From Frondihabitans sucicola (GTDB lineage: Bacteria; Actinomycetota; Actinomycetes; Actinomycetales; Microbacteriaceae), in contig NZ_AP027732.1 of assembly GCF_030296615.1 (NCBI RefSeq), positions 3,167,042 to 3,231,041 of the forward strand: 64,000 nt of DNA, in the 5' to 3' direction. Below are positions 1 through 10,128 of the stretch, in pieces (positions within the stretch are counted from its first letter, which is position 1; each line of letters opens with the position of its first letter). The notes under the pieces were generated by a model, which saw nothing but the letters and a program-made list of their open reading frames with translations, did not search any database and was not told the origin of the DNA. A program made the translations under genes and the position numbers.

Positions 1-465
1 CTTGTGGAGGTAGATCGCGAACTCGTCGCCCTTCACGGAGGCGACCGTGCGGAGCTCGATCTTCTCGCCGAGGAGGGCGGCTTCGTCGTTGACGAGCTCG
101 CCGACGGTCTGGCTGCCGGCCGAAGCCGCGTTGCCGGCCTCGGCGCTGTCGGCGCCTGCGGCGGCGACGGCGTCGAGAACGGTCTCGGCCAGAGCGACGA
201 ACTTGTCGTTCTTCGCGACGAAGTCGGTCTCGCTCGCGAGCTCGATCAAGGTCGCCGAACCGGTGCCCGCCTTGGCTGTGACGAGGCCCGCGGTCGTGAT
301 GCGACCTTCGCGCTTCGCGACACCCTTGAGGCCCTTGACGCGAAGGATCTCGATCGCCTTCTCGAGGTCGCCGTCGGCCTCGACGAGCGCGTTCTTGCTG
401 TCGAGCATGCCGGCGCCGAGGCGGTCGCGCAGCTCTTTGACATCTGCCAGGGAGTAGTTGGCCAT
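1..465 (-). CDS. tsf: Elongation factor Ts, 3' part cut off by window edge
   Basis: Guanine-nucleotide exchange factor for EF-Tu, cytosolic. The visible 155 codons are the N-terminal UBA-like domain (starting MANYSLADVKELRDRLGAGM, with the LDSKNALVEA segment that follows) and the beginning of the EF-Tu-binding core, where a TDFVAKN segment is typical of the family. The start ATG at 465 is preceded by AAGGTGG. The gene follows rpsB by about 50 bp, the usual rpsB-tsf operon. The C-terminal part lies before position 1, so the gene is partial only because of the window edge. Confidence 0.97.
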   Translation of the reverse strand, partial: MANYSLADVKELRDRLGAGMLDSKNALVEADGDLEKAIEILRVKGLKGVAKREGRITTAGLVTAKAGTGSATLIELASETDFVAKNDKFVALAETVLDAVAAAGADSAEAGNAASAGSQTVGELVNDEAALLGEKIELRTVASVKGDEFAIYLHK

Positions 466-515
466 AGATGTGCCCACCTTTCGTGGATCAGGCTTACTGG
501 GAGGAAAAGGGTGTG

Positions 516-1502
516 TTACTTGGCGTCCGCAGCGGCGTCGATGGCAGCGGCCTCGGGGTCGACGGCGTTCGCGACCTCAGGATCGGCTTCTGCGACCGGC
601 TCGGCGACGGGCTCCCCGATCGCCTTGTCGGCGACCTGCGCGTCGGCGTCGTTCTCGGCGGTGGGCTCGGGAGCGTCGGTGGTGGCACCCACGGAGCGCA
701 CGGCCTCGCGGAGCTCGACGGCCTCCTTGTCGTCGGCCTCGGTCGTCTGGGCGAGAAGCTCGGCTTCCCACTCGGCGAGGGGCTCGACGGGGGCGCCTTC
801 GGCCTCGGGCTTCTGGTGACGCTGGATGAGACCCTCGGCGGCGGCGTCGGCGACGATGCGCGTCAGCAGACCGACGGAGCGGATCGCGTCGTCGTTGCCC
901 GGGATCGGGAACTGGATCTCGTCGGGGTCGCAGTTGGTGTCGAGGATGCCGATGACCGGGATGCCCAGCTTCTTGGCCTCGTCGATCGCGAGGTGCTCTT
1001 TCTTCGTGTCGACGACCCAGAGGGCGGACGGCGTCTTGGTGAGGTTGCGGATACCACCGAGCGTCTTGTGCAGCTTGTCGAGCTCACGCTTCTTGATCAG
1101 GAGCTCTTTCTTGGTGAAGCCCTGGGTGGTGTCGTCGAAGTCGATCTCTTCGAGCTCTTTCATGCGGGCGAGGCGCTTCGAGACCGTCTGGAAGTTGGTC
1201 AGGAGCCCACCGAGCCAGCGCTGATTGACGAACGGCTGACCGACGCGGATGGCCTGCTCGGAGATGGACCCCTGAGCCTGCTTCTTGGTGCCGACGAAGA
1301 GGATGGTGCCGCCGTGGGCGACCGTCTCCTTGACGAAGTCGTACGCCTTGTCGATGTAGCCGAGCGACTGCTGGAGGTCGATGATGTGGATGCCGGAGCG
1401 CTCGGCGAGGATGAAGCGCTTGACCTTCGGGTTCCAGCGACGGGTCTGGTGTCCGAAGTGGACGCCGCTGTCGAGCAGCTGGCGAATGGTGACGACGGCC
1501 AT
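516..1502 (-). CDS. rpsB: 30S ribosomal protein uS2 with long acidic C-terminal tail
   Basis: Small-subunit ribosomal protein S2, needed to dock bS1 and complete the 30S particle. The core (about residues 1-240) is canonical: [20 protein letters not shown] at the start, then [14 protein letters not shown] and the conserved [16 protein letters not shown] stretch. At 328 residues it is about 85 longer than the E. coli protein. The extra C-terminus is an Ala/Glu/Asp/Pro-rich low-complexity tail, common in actinobacterial uS2. ATG at 1502 has AGGAGA seven bases upstream. It is transcribed with tsf. Confidence 0.97.
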   Translation of the reverse strand: MAVVTIRQLLDSGVHFGHQTRRWNPKVKRFILAERSGIHIIDLQQSLGYIDKAYDFVKETVAHGGTILFVGTKKQAQGSISEQAIRVGQPFVNQRWLGGLLTNFQTVSKRLARMKELEEIDFDDTTQGFTKKELLIKKRELDKLHKTLGGIRNLTKTPSALWVVDTKKEHLAIDEAKKLGIPVIGILDTNCDPDEIQFPIPGNDDAIRSVGLLTRIVADAAAEGLIQRHQKPEAEGAPVEPLAEWEAELLAQTTEADDKEAVELREAVRSVGATTDAPEPTAENDADAQVADKAIGEPVAEPVAEADPEVANAVDPEAAAIDAAADAK

Positions 1503-1705
1503 GGCCGTTCTCCTGTTCTACGCACGCGGACGCGCACGTCTTTTCGGTTGAATGGACGACCGGTCGGTCGCCTCTGCCTGGTGCCCGGGCACGCATCCGC
1601 CTTGTGAAAGGACCGAGTGGATGTGGAGGCCGGTGCGCGACTCGGAGAGTCGCTGGGCACGCGAAGTCAGCCTGCTGAGCAGACTGCACAGTAATAGTAG
1701 CACCA

Positions 1706-1742
1706 CGAACGCCCCGTCCCTCTGCGGAGAACGGGGCGTTCG
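1706..1742 (-). terminator. 12-bp perfect hairpin between sugar porter and rpsB
   Basis: Inverted repeat CGAACGCCCCGT (1706-1717) and ACGGGGCGTTCG (1731-1742), a perfect 12-bp stem with a 13-nt loop. It lies about 50 bp past the stop of the sugar porter gene on the same strand. There is no good T-run after the stem, as is usual for actinobacterial terminators. It probably ends sugar-porter transcription before the rpsB promoter. Confidence 0.6.
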
Positions 1743-1789
1743 CGGGGATCGCGAGGCGGTGGGATCCTGGGGTCGTCCTGGCGTGTCTT

Positions 1790-3229
1790 CTAAGCGGATG
1801 CCGGAACGGCGTCGGCACCCATCTCTTCGAGCGACCTCCCCTTGGTCTCCTTGATCTTGAAGTACACGAAGATCAGGGAGAGGAAGGCGAACAGGGCGAA
1901 GATCCCGTAGGACAGCGACAGGCTGACGGCGGCCAGCGCCGGGAAGGCGACTGTGACGACGAAGTTGGCGATCCAGTTGGCGCTGGAGCCGATGCCGAGG
2001 GCGGCAGCGCGAATGGTCGGCGGGAACATCTCGCCGAGGAGGACCCACATCAGCGGACCCCACGTGGCACCGAACGAGATGACGAAGATGTTCGCCGCGA
2101 CCAGCGCGATCGGCCCCCAGGCTCCGGGCAGCTGCGGAGAGCCGTTGACCATGTGCGACTGGCTGAACGAGATCGCCATGAAGGCCAGGCTGATCGTCAT
2201 GCCGATCGACCCGGCGAGGAGCATCGGTCGACGCCCGACCCTGTCGACCAGGGCGATGGCCACGAACGTCACGGCGACGTTCACGACGGATGTGATCGTC
2301 GAGATCAGGAACGACTGGGACTCCTTGAAGCCGACGGCCTGCCAGAGCGTCGTCGAGTAGTAGAAGATGACGTTGATCCCGACGAACTGCTGGAAGATGG
2401 CCAGGATGATGCCGACCCAGACGATCGGCTGCAGGCCGAAGCGGGGCCCGCGGATGCTCGACTTCTTGGTGAGGGCCGCCTCTTTCTTGATGGCGTCTTC
2501 GATGTCGTGGAGGTTCGTCTCGACGGTCTCCGTCGGAACGATCTGCTTGAGGACGTCTCGAGCCTCGTCGCGGCGCCCTTCACCGGCCAGGTAACGAGGC
2601 GACTCGGGAAGCCGCAGCGCGAGGATGCCGTAGACCACCGAGGGGATGACGCCGACGAGGAACATCCAGCGCCAGGCGGGGAAGGGGCCGATCATGCCGT
2701 CGGCCGACCCGCCGATGACGGCGAACAGCTGGTCGGAGCCGAGGGCGGCGAAGATGCCCAGCGTGATGGCGAGCTGCTGGAACGAGCCGAGACGACCGCG
2801 GATGCCCTTGGGAGAGACCTCGGAGATGTAGGCGGGAGCGATGACCGAGGCGATGCCGATGCCGAGGCCGCCGACGAGACGCCAGATGATGAAGTCCCAC
2901 GTGGCGAAGGCGAGACCCGCGAGGATCGAGCTCGCCAGGAACAGGATCGCGGCGATGACCATCACGCGGATACGGCCCCAGCGATCGGCGAAGCGGCCGC
3001 CGAGGTAAGCGCCCACCGCACAGCCGATCAGAGCGGACGCGACGACGATGCCGGAGGCGGCGTCGGGGATATCGAACTCTTTCCCGATCGAATTCACCGC
3101 GCCGTTGATGACGGACGAGTCGAAGCCGAACAGGAAGCCACCGATGGCCGCGACGACGGCGAGGGCCGTCACCCGCCGATTCAATTTCTTCTCGCTGGCC
3201 GGTGTATCGCTGCTCACAGCTTCGGACAC
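1790..3229 (-). CDS. Sugar porter (MFS, sugar/H+ symporter)
   Basis: Inner-membrane major-facilitator sugar transporter of 479 residues with 12 predicted membrane helices. Sugar-porter family marks are visible: GFLFGFDSSVINGA in helix 1, GGRFADRWGR in the helix 2-3 loop, RLPESPRYL after helix 6, QQFVGINVIFYYS in helix 7, DRVGRRP in the 8-9 loop, and KETKGRSLEEMG at the C-terminus. This resembles the XylE/GalP/IolT type; the substrate cannot be read from sequence. It stands alone between rpsB and a divergent peptidase gene, with a hairpin downstream, so it is likely its own transcription unit. The start at 3229 is the first Met before helix 1 and leaves a short charged cytoplasmic N-terminus. 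Confidence 0.93.
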   Translation of the reverse strand: MSEAVSSDTPASEKKLNRRVTALAVVAAIGGFLFGFDSSVINGAVNSIGKEFDIPDAASGIVVASALIGCAVGAYLGGRFADRWGRIRVMVIAAILFLASSILAGLAFATWDFIIWRLVGGLGIGIASVIAPAYISEVSPKGIRGRLGSFQQLAITLGIFAALGSDQLFAVIGGSADGMIGPFPAWRWMFLVGVIPSVVYGILALRLPESPRYLAGEGRRDEARDVLKQIVPTETVETNLHDIEDAIKKEAALTKKSSIRGPRFGLQPIVWVGIILAIFQQFVGINVIFYYSTTLWQAVGFKESQSFLISTITSVVNVAVTFVAIALVDRVGRRPMLLAGSIGMTISLAFMAISFSQSHMVNGSPQLPGAWGPIALVAANIFVISFGATWGPLMWVLLGEMFPPTIRAAALGIGSSANWIANFVVTVAFPALAAVSLSLSYGIFALFAFLSLIFVYFKIKETKGRSLEEMGADAVPASA

Positions 3230-3363
3230 TTTGTTCTACTTTCTCTCGCGAGAAGCAGCGACTCGTGATCGCCGCTCCCCCACAGATCGGCATGCACGAA
3301 TCGTTGTGCACAGATGCACAGTACGCGCTTCGAACACTCCCGCGGACGTCGCAGGCTTTCCCC

Positions 3364-3945
3364 ATGAAGGTCTCGTTCGATTGTGCTCCTCCCCGCGGGC
3401 GCATGCCCGGCGCGCTTGCCCCAGGGCTGTTCGCCGCGTTCGCCGTGCTCCTCGTGGTGGTGATCGGGCCCTCCTCGTCCAGCACGGCTGCCGTCGGCGA
3501 GCACGGCACCGGTTCCCGCGCCCACGACCCGACCCCGCGCTGGTCGTGGCCGGTCCCGCTCCCCCACGACGTCGTCCGCGACTTCGAGGCTCCGGCCGAG
3601 AAGTGGTCGCCCGGCCACCGCGGCATCGATGTGTCGGCCGGGCCGGCCGCCGTCGTCCTCGCACCGGACTCGGGGGTGGTCCACTTCGCCGGGGTGGTGG
3701 TCGACCGGCCGGTGCTGTCGCTGGCGCACGACGGCGGCGTTCTCTCCAGCTTCGAACCGGTCGTCGCGACCGTGGCGCGAGGCGACCCGATCCAGCGCGG
3801 GCAGCCGATCGGCGTTCTTCAGCCGGGGCACTGTTCGGCCGACACCTGCCTCCATCTCGGCGCACGGATCGACGGCGAGTACGTCTCGCCGCTGCTCCTC
3901 CTCGGCGACGTGCGACGGGCCGTGCTGCTGCCCACCCGGCGCTGA
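3364..3945 (+). CDS. Secreted M23-family (LytM-like) peptidase domain protein
   Basis: A 193-residue protein with an N-terminal hydrophobic segment (APGLFAAFAVLLVVVIG, about residues 18-34) acting as signal or anchor, then a compact peptidase M23 fold. The first zinc ligands are visible in GHRGIDVSAG (His and Asp). The second motif is LHLGARIDG, where the first His of the classical HxH is replaced by Leu while one His remains. The domain is about 130 residues, a minimal M23. It is likely a cell-wall endopeptidase or a degenerate regulator of wall hydrolases. M23 genes sit beside rpsB in many Microbacteriaceae. The ATG at 3364 is chosen because it precedes the signal segment; an upstream Met at 3202 would add an unrelated stretch. 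Confidence 0.8.
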   Translation: MKVSFDCAPPRGRMPGALAPGLFAAFAVLLVVVIGPSSSSTAAVGEHGTGSRAHDPTPRWSWPVPLPHDVVRDFEAPAEKWSPGHRGIDVSAGPAAVVLAPDSGVVHFAGVVVDRPVLSLAHDGGVLSSFEPVVATVARGDPIQRGQPIGVLQPGHCSADTCLHLGARIDGEYVSPLLLLGDVRRAVLLPTRR

Positions 3946-3961
3946 CGTCGGCCTCGAGCGG

Positions 3962-4888
3962 TCAGGCCCGCGGGTGCGCCGACCGGTAGCTCTCGCGCAG
4001 GCGCTCGGTGGAGACGTGCGTGTAGATCTGCGTCGTGCCGAGACTGGCGTGGCCGAGGAGCTCCTGGACGGCCCGCAGATCCGCGCCGCCGTCGAGAAGG
4101 TGCGTCGCAGCCGTGTGACGCAGGGAGTGCGGGCCGGCCGGCCCGGAGCCGGGGAGAGGCTCGAGCAGCCGCGCGACGAGGGTGTAGACGGCGCGAGAGC
4201 CGAGTCGTCGCCCCGATCGCCCGAGGAAGAACGCCACCGCGTCGGCTCCGGCGTGAGCGGCGAATACCGGCCGTGCGCCTTCGAGGTAGCGGCCGAGTGC
4301 CGCCGCGGCCGGCACGCCGAAGGGCACGACGCGCTGCTTCGCGCCCTTGCCGAGCACCCGCACGGTGAGGCGCTCCAGGTCGACGTCGCCCTGATCGGCG
4401 CCGACGAGCTCTCCGACGCGCAGGCCGGAACCGTAGAGCAGCTCGACGACCGCGAGATCGCGCAGGGCGCCGGGCTCGCCGGAGGCGGCCGCCGCCGACA
4501 GACTCTGGAGGATCCCGTCGATCTGGGGTCGCGTGAGCACCCGGGGCAGACGGCTCTCGGCTTTGGGAGCGCGCAGACGGACGCCGACGTCGGCCGGGAT
4601 CCTGCCGCTCTCGTGCAACCACCGCGTGAAGCCCCGGACCGACGCCGAGCGCCGGGCGATCGTGGCGCGAGCGAGGTGCTGCTCGGTGCCCTGCCACAAC
4701 CAGTCGCGCAGGGTGTCGAGGTCGAGGCCGGCGGTCGAGGGGTCCCCGTCGACTCGCGCCTCGATGAAGGCCAGCAGCGAGTCGAGGTCGTTCCGGTAGC
4801 CGCGGATGCTGTTCTCGCTCAGAGCCCGCCCGTGCCGGAGGTGCTCCAGGAACAACTCGAGGTCGTGTTGCAGCAGCGCGGCGGCCAC
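3962..4888 (-). CDS. xerC: Tyrosine recombinase XerC
   Basis: Site-specific tyrosine recombinase that with XerD resolves chromosome dimers at dif during division. It has 308 residues. The N-terminal SAM-like core-binding domain covers about residues 5-100. The catalytic domain shows all expected residues: Arg in SGLRVGEL, Lys in [17 protein letters not shown] (His-x-x-Arg), His in GHASLGTTQ, and the nucleophile Tyr in IYTHVS. Length and motifs fit XerC rather than a phage integrase, and there is no att site or phage gene nearby. It ends 17 bp from the convergent M23 gene and starts 2 bp from the upstream phosphoesterase stop, so the two are probably co-transcribed. Confidence 0.93.
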   Translation of the reverse strand: MAAALLQHDLELFLEHLRHGRALSENSIRGYRNDLDSLLAFIEARVDGDPSTAGLDLDTLRDWLWQGTEQHLARATIARRSASVRGFTRWLHESGRIPADVGVRLRAPKAESRLPRVLTRPQIDGILQSLSAAAASGEPGALRDLAVVELLYGSGLRVGELVGADQGDVDLERLTVRVLGKGAKQRVVPFGVPAAAALGRYLEGARPVFAAHAGADAVAFFLGRSGRRLGSRAVYTLVARLLEPLPGSGPAGPHSLRHTAATHLLDGGADLRAVQELLGHASLGTTQIYTHVSTERLRESYRSAHPRA

Positions 4889-4890
4889 GA

Positions 4891-5814
4891 TCAGTCGGCC
4901 TCGGGCGACGGTCGTTTGCGCGAGAAGGCTTCGAGTTGTTCATCGGGCGGCATGGCCTCGAGGCGGGCCAGCACGTCGGCATCGAATCCGCCGAGCGGTG
5001 CGTACTCGTCGACCGGGACGGTCGAGTGCGTGATCCCGTCGGGATAGACGTGCACGAGGGAGAACGAGCGCAGGGCGTCGATCTGCCGCAGTTCGTCGCG
5101 CGGGGCCCCGAGGTCCATCGTCGTGCACGTCGCAGAGGCGACCGAGACCGGGACGCCGGCGAACAGACCGAAGGTCGAGTAGTGGAAATGCCCGGCCAGG
5201 ATGGCTCGGACATCCGTCCCCTCGACCACCCGGGCCAGCTCGGCCTGATGCTGGAGCTGAAGGATGTTCATCAGTTCGAGCGGTGTCGCCAGGGGCGGGT
5301 GGTGCAGCGCGAGCAGCGTGCCGTGGGGCGCAGGATCGGCGAGCACTCCGGCCAGCCACTCGAGCTGGCGCGGGCTGATGTCACCGTGGTGGTAGCCGGG
5401 AACGGTGCTGTCGAAGGCCACGATGCGGAGGCCCCCGACGTCGTACACGCGATCCTGCGGATGGTCTTCTGCGGGCCCGGCGAGGTCGAGATCGAAGAGC
5501 TCGCGGGAGTACACCTCGCGCTCGTCGTGGTTACCCATCACCCAGACCACCTGCGCGCCGAGCTCCGCGGCGACCGGCTCGACGAGCGCGCGGAGGCGCG
5601 CGTACGCGTCGGGTTCGCCCAGGTCGGTCAGGTCGCCCGTGACGACGATGGCGTCGGGTCGACGGCCGGACCGCTCCAGCTGGCGCAGCGCGCTGACGAC
5701 CTGCGCATCGGTGTCGATCACACCGCCCCACCGGGCCGCGTCGGCCAGGAAGTGCGTGTCGCTGAGGTGTGCGACCGTGAAGTCGGGAATCGGCGCAAGC
5801 CCTGCTGAAGTCAC
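4891..5814 (-). CDS. Calcineurin-like metallophosphoesterase (CpdA-like)
   Basis: A 307-residue soluble enzyme with the complete dimetal phosphoesterase motif set: LSDTHF, VTGDLTD, MGNHDER, LHHPP and GHFHYS. This arrangement is that of class III cyclic-nucleotide phosphodiesterases (CpdA/Rv0805 type), which split 2',3'- or 3',5'-cAMP or other phosphodiesters. The true substrate cannot be assigned. It lies immediately upstream of xerC with 2 bp between them, and a short gap separates it from dprA, so it is probably in the same transcription unit. Confidence 0.87.
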   Translation of the reverse strand: MTSAGLAPIPDFTVAHLSDTHFLADAARWGGVIDTDAQVVSALRQLERSGRRPDAIVVTGDLTDLGEPDAYARLRALVEPVAAELGAQVVWVMGNHDEREVYSRELFDLDLAGPAEDHPQDRVYDVGGLRIVAFDSTVPGYHHGDISPRQLEWLAGVLADPAPHGTLLALHHPPLATPLELMNILQLQHQAELARVVEGTDVRAILAGHFHYSTFGLFAGVPVSVASATCTTMDLGAPRDELRQIDALRSFSLVHVYPDGITHSTVPVDEYAPLGGFDADVLARLEAMPPDEQLEAFSRKRPSPEAD

Positions 5815-5865
5815 GTGCCCACCCTAGCCACGCCCACCCGAAGTGTCGGGCGAGTGCAGGGCGCG

Positions 5866-7085
5866 TCACCGGGCTGCGATCCACCCGTGCTCGCGCTCCT
5901 GTGCCAGGCCCGACAGTTCGAGCACGGCGAGGGTCGAGCGCACCTCGGCCTCCGCCAAGCCGGCTTCGACCGCCAGCCGGCCGACGTGCTTCGCTCGGCG
6001 CCCGAGACCGTCGAGAACGCGGAGTTCGGCCGGGCTCCGGCGATCGAGCCCGGTCGGGCGATCATGCCTGCCGGCCGTCGCAGGTATCAGCCCCGGCTCG
6101 AGCAACTGCAGGACGTCGGCGGCGCCCGTGATGCAGGTGACCTCGGGCTCGAGAAGCAGCCGATGGCATCCTGCCGACGACGGCGACGTGATGGGACCGG
6201 GAACGGCGCCGAGGGGGCGGTCGAGAGCTCTTGCGTGCCCTGCGGTGTTGAGCGCCCCGGACCGATGCCCGGCCTCGACCACGACGGTGGCACCGGTCAT
6301 GGCCGCGAGGAGGCGGTTCCGCTGAAGAAAACGCCAGCGGCTCGGACTTGTACCGCACGCCGCTTCGGAGAGGACCGCCCCGTGCTCGGCCACCCGGGTC
6401 AGCAGTTCGTGGTGCCCGGACGGATAGTAGCGGTCGACGCCGCCCGCCATCACGGCAACGGTCGAGCCGTCGGCTGCGATGGCGGCGCGGTGAGCCATCC
6501 CGTCGATCCCGTAGGCCCCGCCGGAATGCACTCCGATACCGTGCGACACCAGTGAGTCGGCGAGTTCGCCCGCCACCTGTTCGCCGTAGGCCGTGGCGGC
6601 GCGCGACCCGACGAGAGCGACGCTCGGGCCCGCGGAGAGGTGTGAGGCGTCGCCCCGGACCCAGAGGGCGGCCGGCGCGTGCAGCCCGAGGTCGTCGAGC
6701 CCCACGGGCCACTCGACGTCGCCCGGAACGACGAGTCGCACGCCGAGCGTCGCCGCGCAGCGGAGCGCCGTGCGGTAGCGGACCGCGGTGTTGCGTGGTG
6801 CCCATCGCTCCCGGGCGGCCGAGAGGTCGAACCGCTCGGCGTCGCTCACCCCGGCTTCGGTGAGGGCGCGACGAAGATCGTCATCACCGAGGCGGAGTGC
6901 GGACAGCGCCGACGCCGGGCCGAAGGCCGATCGGAGGACTCCCCGACGGCGTCGCCCGGCTCGACGAGGCACGACCAGAGTGCCGAGGCGAAAGCGTCGT
7001 CGCTCGGATCGTCGCGGCCGAGAAGTCGCAGGGCACGAGTGATGTCGGACTGGTCGAACAGGTCGAAGACGCGGCCCCGGATCAC
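5866..7085 (-). CDS. dprA: DNA-processing protein DprA (one apparent frameshift)
   Basis: DprA binds incoming single-stranded DNA and loads RecA. The Rossmann-like DNA-binding core is clear: VALVGSRAATAYG, then VHSGGAYGIDGMAHRAAI, PLGAVPGPI and a C-terminal winged-helix segment. The N-terminus (VIRGRVFDLFDQ onward to VEPGDAVG) is in a different frame from the rest. Adding one G to the run read as CCCC on the plus strand at 6941-6944 joins them into a 406-residue protein of normal length. GTG at 7085 overlaps the comM stop by 4 bp (GTGA), showing translational coupling. Sequence error is the best explanation of the shift. Confidence 0.88.
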
Positions 7086-8616
7086 AGCGACCTCCGGAGA
7101 GCGAGCGCACTCGCCACGTGCTCTGCCGTCGGGCGAGGCGCCGCGGCGAGATCCGCGAGGGTCCACGCCAGGCGCAGCACGCGATCGTAGCCGCGCATCG
7201 TCAGCCGACCGCCCTCCAGTGCTCCGTCGATGACCCGGGTCTCGTGCGGCGTGAGGCGGCGTGAACCCGAACGCAACCACTGCCCGGGAACCTCGGCGTT
7301 GAGCCGCCAGGGTGTGCCGATCAGACGTTCGGCGGCCCGCGCGCGCGCCGCGGCGACCCGGCTCCGCGCTTCGGCCGTGCTGACGGTCGAGGCGACCCCG
7401 TCGGCGGCGAGGCGAAACTGCGATGAGCTGATCCGATTCACGCGGAGCTGCAGATCGATGCGGTCGACCAGAGGGCCGGAGAGTCGCCCCAGGTACCGTC
7501 GCCGCTGGAACGGGGAGCAGCTGCAGGCGACGTCGCGGGAGCCGTAGTGGCCGCACGGGCAGGGGTTGGCGGCCATCACCAGTTGGAACCGGGCCGGGAA
7601 CTCGGCCTTCCACCGCGACCGCTGGATCACCACCCGACCCGATTCGAGCGGTTGGCGAAGGCAGTCCAGCACCGACATCGGGAACTCGGGAGCCTCGTCG
7701 AGGAAGAGCACCCCGCGCGTCGCCCGGGAGGCGGCACCGGGGCGGAGCACGGCGCTGCCGCCGCCGATGAGTGCAGCCGCGCTGCACGAGTGGTGCGGGT
7801 CTTCGAACGGGGGCCTCGTCTCGAGTCGACCGTCGACCGGGAGTCCGGCAAGGGATCGGACCGAGGACACCTCGAGCGCAGCATCGACGTCGAGGTCGGG
7901 CAGGAGTGCCGGGAGCCGGGCGGCGAGCATGCTCTTGCCCGCGCCGGGTGGCCCGACCATCAGGAGGTGGTGCCCCCGGAGGCCGCGGCGATGAGGGCCT
8001 CGACGGCCTCCGTGTTGCCGATGACGTCGGCCAGCTCCAGCTCGGGCGCACTCTGCGGCGCAGCGGCCGAGGACAGGACCGGATCGACGTCGATGGACGT
8101 GAAATCGCCCCCGTGCCAGATGGCCGCCTCCCGAAGCGATGCAACACCCACGACGCGCACGCCGGGCACGAGGGAGGCCTCCTCGGCGTTGGCCGCAGGC
8201 ACCATCACGACCTCGGCGCCGGCGCGCGCGGCACCCAGCACGGACGGCAGGATGCCTTGGACCGGGCGGAGCCTCCCGTCGAGACCCAGCTCACCGAGGT
8301 GGACGACCTCGGAGATCGAGCGGTGCGACACGAGATCGGCCGCCGCCAGGGCGGCGACGGCGATGCCGAGGTCGAACGACGAACCGTGCTTCGGCAGGGA
8401 CGCCGGCGACAGGTTGATGGTGAGCTTCTTCGGCGGCAGCACGCAGCCGGAGTTCGCCGCCGCCGCCCGCACCCGATCGCGGGCCTCCCCGAGGGACGCG
8501 TCGGGCAGGCCGATGAGGAGGAACCCCGGCAGGCCGTCGCTGAGGTCGGCTTCGACCTCGACGACGGAGCCGTTCAAACCCATCAGGGTGATCACGCGCG
8601 TGCGGGCGACGCTCAT
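7082..8616 (-). CDS. comM: ComM/YifB-type Mg-chelatase-like AAA+ ATPase (one apparent frameshift)
   Basis: Hexameric AAA+ helicase family protein (ComM promotes branch migration of integrated DNA in transformation). The N-terminal ChlI/Lon-protease-like domain begins MSVARTRVITLMGLNG and contains LPGFLLIGLPDASL. The ATPase domain has Walker A MVGPPGAGKSML, Walker B GVLFLDEAPEF and the NPCPCGHYG cysteine motif. The halves are in different frames. One missing G opposite the C-run at 7973-7977 would restore ASGGHHLLMVGPPGAGKS and a 511-residue protein. Both ends overlap neighbours by 4 bp (yraN stop upstream, dprA start downstream). Confidence 0.9.
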
Positions 8617-8984
8617 GCGTCGACCCCGCGGAGGTGCTCGACCGTCTCGCCGTCTTCGCATCCCGAGGCGCCGCCCACGGTCACGCCGACCACGTCGATC
8701 CGGAGTCGATGCCCTTCGAGCGGGTGCTCGTGCGCCCAGCCCAGGGCCAGCCGCCGAAGCCGCACGACCTTCGCGGGCGTCACCGCTTCGAACGGATGGC
8801 CTGCCCCGTGCCCCGTGCGGGTCTTGACTTCGACGACGACGACCTCGTCGTCGATGGCCGCCACGATGTCGATCTCGCCGTCGCGGCACCGCCAGTTGCG
8901 CTCGATGATCCGGTAGCCGGCGCCCTCGAGGTACTCGGCGGCGAGCTGTTCGCCGCGGATCCCCAGTTCTCTGTTTGTCGTCAT
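8613..8984 (-). CDS. YraN family endonuclease-like protein (UPF0102)
   Basis: A 123-residue member of the YraN/UPF0102 family, which has a restriction-endonuclease-like fold related to Holliday-junction resolvases. The putative active-site pattern is visible: RDGEIDIVA followed by VVVEVKTRTG (Asp/Glu ... Glu-x-Lys). The start at 8984 is supported by GAGGAGG six bases upstream. The gene is first in the yraN-comM-dprA set and overlaps comM by 4 bp. Its role in cells is not well known. Confidence 0.9.
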   Translation of the reverse strand: MTTNRELGIRGEQLAAEYLEGAGYRIIERNWRCRDGEIDIVAAIDDEVVVVEVKTRTGHGAGHPFEAVTPAKVVRLRRLALGWAHEHPLEGHRLRIDVVGVTVGGASGCEDGETVEHLRGVDA

Positions 8985-9094
8985 GTCGACCTCCTCTCTC
9001 GAGGATCTCGAGAAAGAAGCGGCCGGATCAGCCGGAGGCGAGAACCGTGGACAACTCGCCGCGCGACGAGGCCTGTGGAGAAGAGGCGGCGGGC

Positions 9095-9418
9095 CTACTC
9101 GTCGAGGGCGAGCTCTTTCGGCAGCTCGAGGTCGCGCGTGGTCAGCTCTTCGACGTTGACGTCTTTGAAGGTGAGCACTCGGACCGACTTGACGAAGCGA
9201 TCCGATCGATAGACGTCCCACACCCAGACGTCGTTCATCGTCAGCTCGAAGTAGAAGTCGTGCTCGGTGTCGCGCCGCACGAGGTCGACCTCGTTGGCGA
9301 GGTAGAAGCGGCGCTCCGTCTCGATGACGTAGCGGAACTGCGACACCACGTCGCGGTATTCGCGATACAGAGCCAGTTCGACCTCTCGGTCGTAGTCTTC
9401 GAAATCGTCTTCGTCCAT
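9095..9418 (-). CDS. DUF2469 family small acidic protein
   Basis: A 107-residue acidic protein starting MDEDDFEDYDREVELALYRE, with the conserved core FRYVIETERRFYLANEVDL and a VRVLTFKDVNVEELT C-terminus. It matches the actinobacterial DUF2469 family found next to rnhB and lepB, as here. No transmembrane segment, cofactor motif or catalytic residue is apparent; function unknown. It may share a transcript with lepB and rnhB. Confidence 0.9.
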   Translation of the reverse strand: MDEDDFEDYDREVELALYREYRDVVSQFRYVIETERRFYLANEVDLVRRDTEHDFYFELTMNDVWVWDVYRSDRFVKSVRVLTFKDVNVEELTTRDLELPKELALDE

Positions 9419-9450
9419 CGAGCGTCCATCCTACGCACCGCGAATGGCAC

Positions 9451-9474
9451 CTGACGCCACGCGAAGGGCGTCAG
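9451..9474 (-). terminator. 8-bp hairpin overlapping the rnhB stop
   Basis: CTGACGCC (9451-9458) pairs perfectly with GGCGTCAG (9467-9474), 8-nt loop, ending on the rnhB stop codon. No T-tract follows, so it may attenuate rather than stop transcription into the DUF2469 gene. Confidence 0.4.
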
Positions 9475-10109
9475 TGCAGCCAGGTGAGGCGGTGCAGCGG
9501 GGACGGGCCGAGTTCGCCCAGGGCGGTGAAATGCGCTGCGGAGCCGTACCCCTTGTTTCCGGCCCAGCCGTAGCCGGGATAGACCTCGTCGTACGAGATC
9601 ATCATGCGGTCGCGGTGGACCTTGGCGATCACCGAGGCGGCCGCAACGGACGCGCAATCGCGGTCGGCCTTGATGCGCGTGACGACTTTCGGAGCCGCTG
9701 TCATGGCCGGAGTCAGCCAGTCGTGACTGCCGTCGAGCAGGATCACGGAGTCGAGGATGCGGACTCCGGCTTCGTGCAGGTGCACAAGGGCCCGCCGGCC
9801 GGCGAGCCCGAGAGCCGCCACGATGCCCAACCGGTCGACCTCCTCCGCCTCGGCCAGCCCGACGGCCGACGCGTGCGCCCACGCCTGCGCCAGCGGGTAC
9901 AGGGTCTCGCGTCGCTTCTCGCTCAGCATCTTGCTGTCGCGAAGGCCGTCGGGGTGCGGGTCGCAGCGGGCCAGCACGGCGCTCACGCCGACGGCCACCG
10001 GGCCGGCGATCGCTCCGCGGCCGACCTCGTCGCAGCCGACGACCCAGTGCGCGCCGGATTCGTGCAGCTCACGCTCGAATTCGAGCGTGGGATCGACGAC
10101 GGCCATCAT
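9471..10109 (-). CDS. rnhB: Ribonuclease HII
   Basis: Removes RNA from RNA-DNA hybrids and single ribonucleotides from DNA. It has 212 residues. The family signature VVGCDEVGRGAIAGPV supplies the DEG catalytic pair; further acidic residues are in LRDSKMLSEKRR (Asp) and IKADRDCASVAAASVIAKVHRD. Two adjacent ATG codons at 10109 and 10106 are possible starts. It follows lepB by 19 bp in the conserved rplS-lepB-rnhB order. Confidence 0.95.
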   Translation of the reverse strand: MMAVVDPTLEFERELHESGAHWVVGCDEVGRGAIAGPVAVGVSAVLARCDPHPDGLRDSKMLSEKRRETLYPLAQAWAHASAVGLAEAEEVDRLGIVAALGLAGRRALVHLHEAGVRILDSVILLDGSHDWLTPAMTAAPKVVTRIKADRDCASVAAASVIAKVHRDRMMISYDEVYPGYGWAGNKGYGSAAHFTALGELGPSPLHRLTWLH

Positions 10110-10128
10110 GACGCCGCTCCGCCCGCGG

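Noticed and set aside
3962..4888. Phage integrase or genomic-island marker
   Set aside because: Length, motifs and core neighbours fit XerC. There is no flanking att repeat, phage gene or tRNA target.
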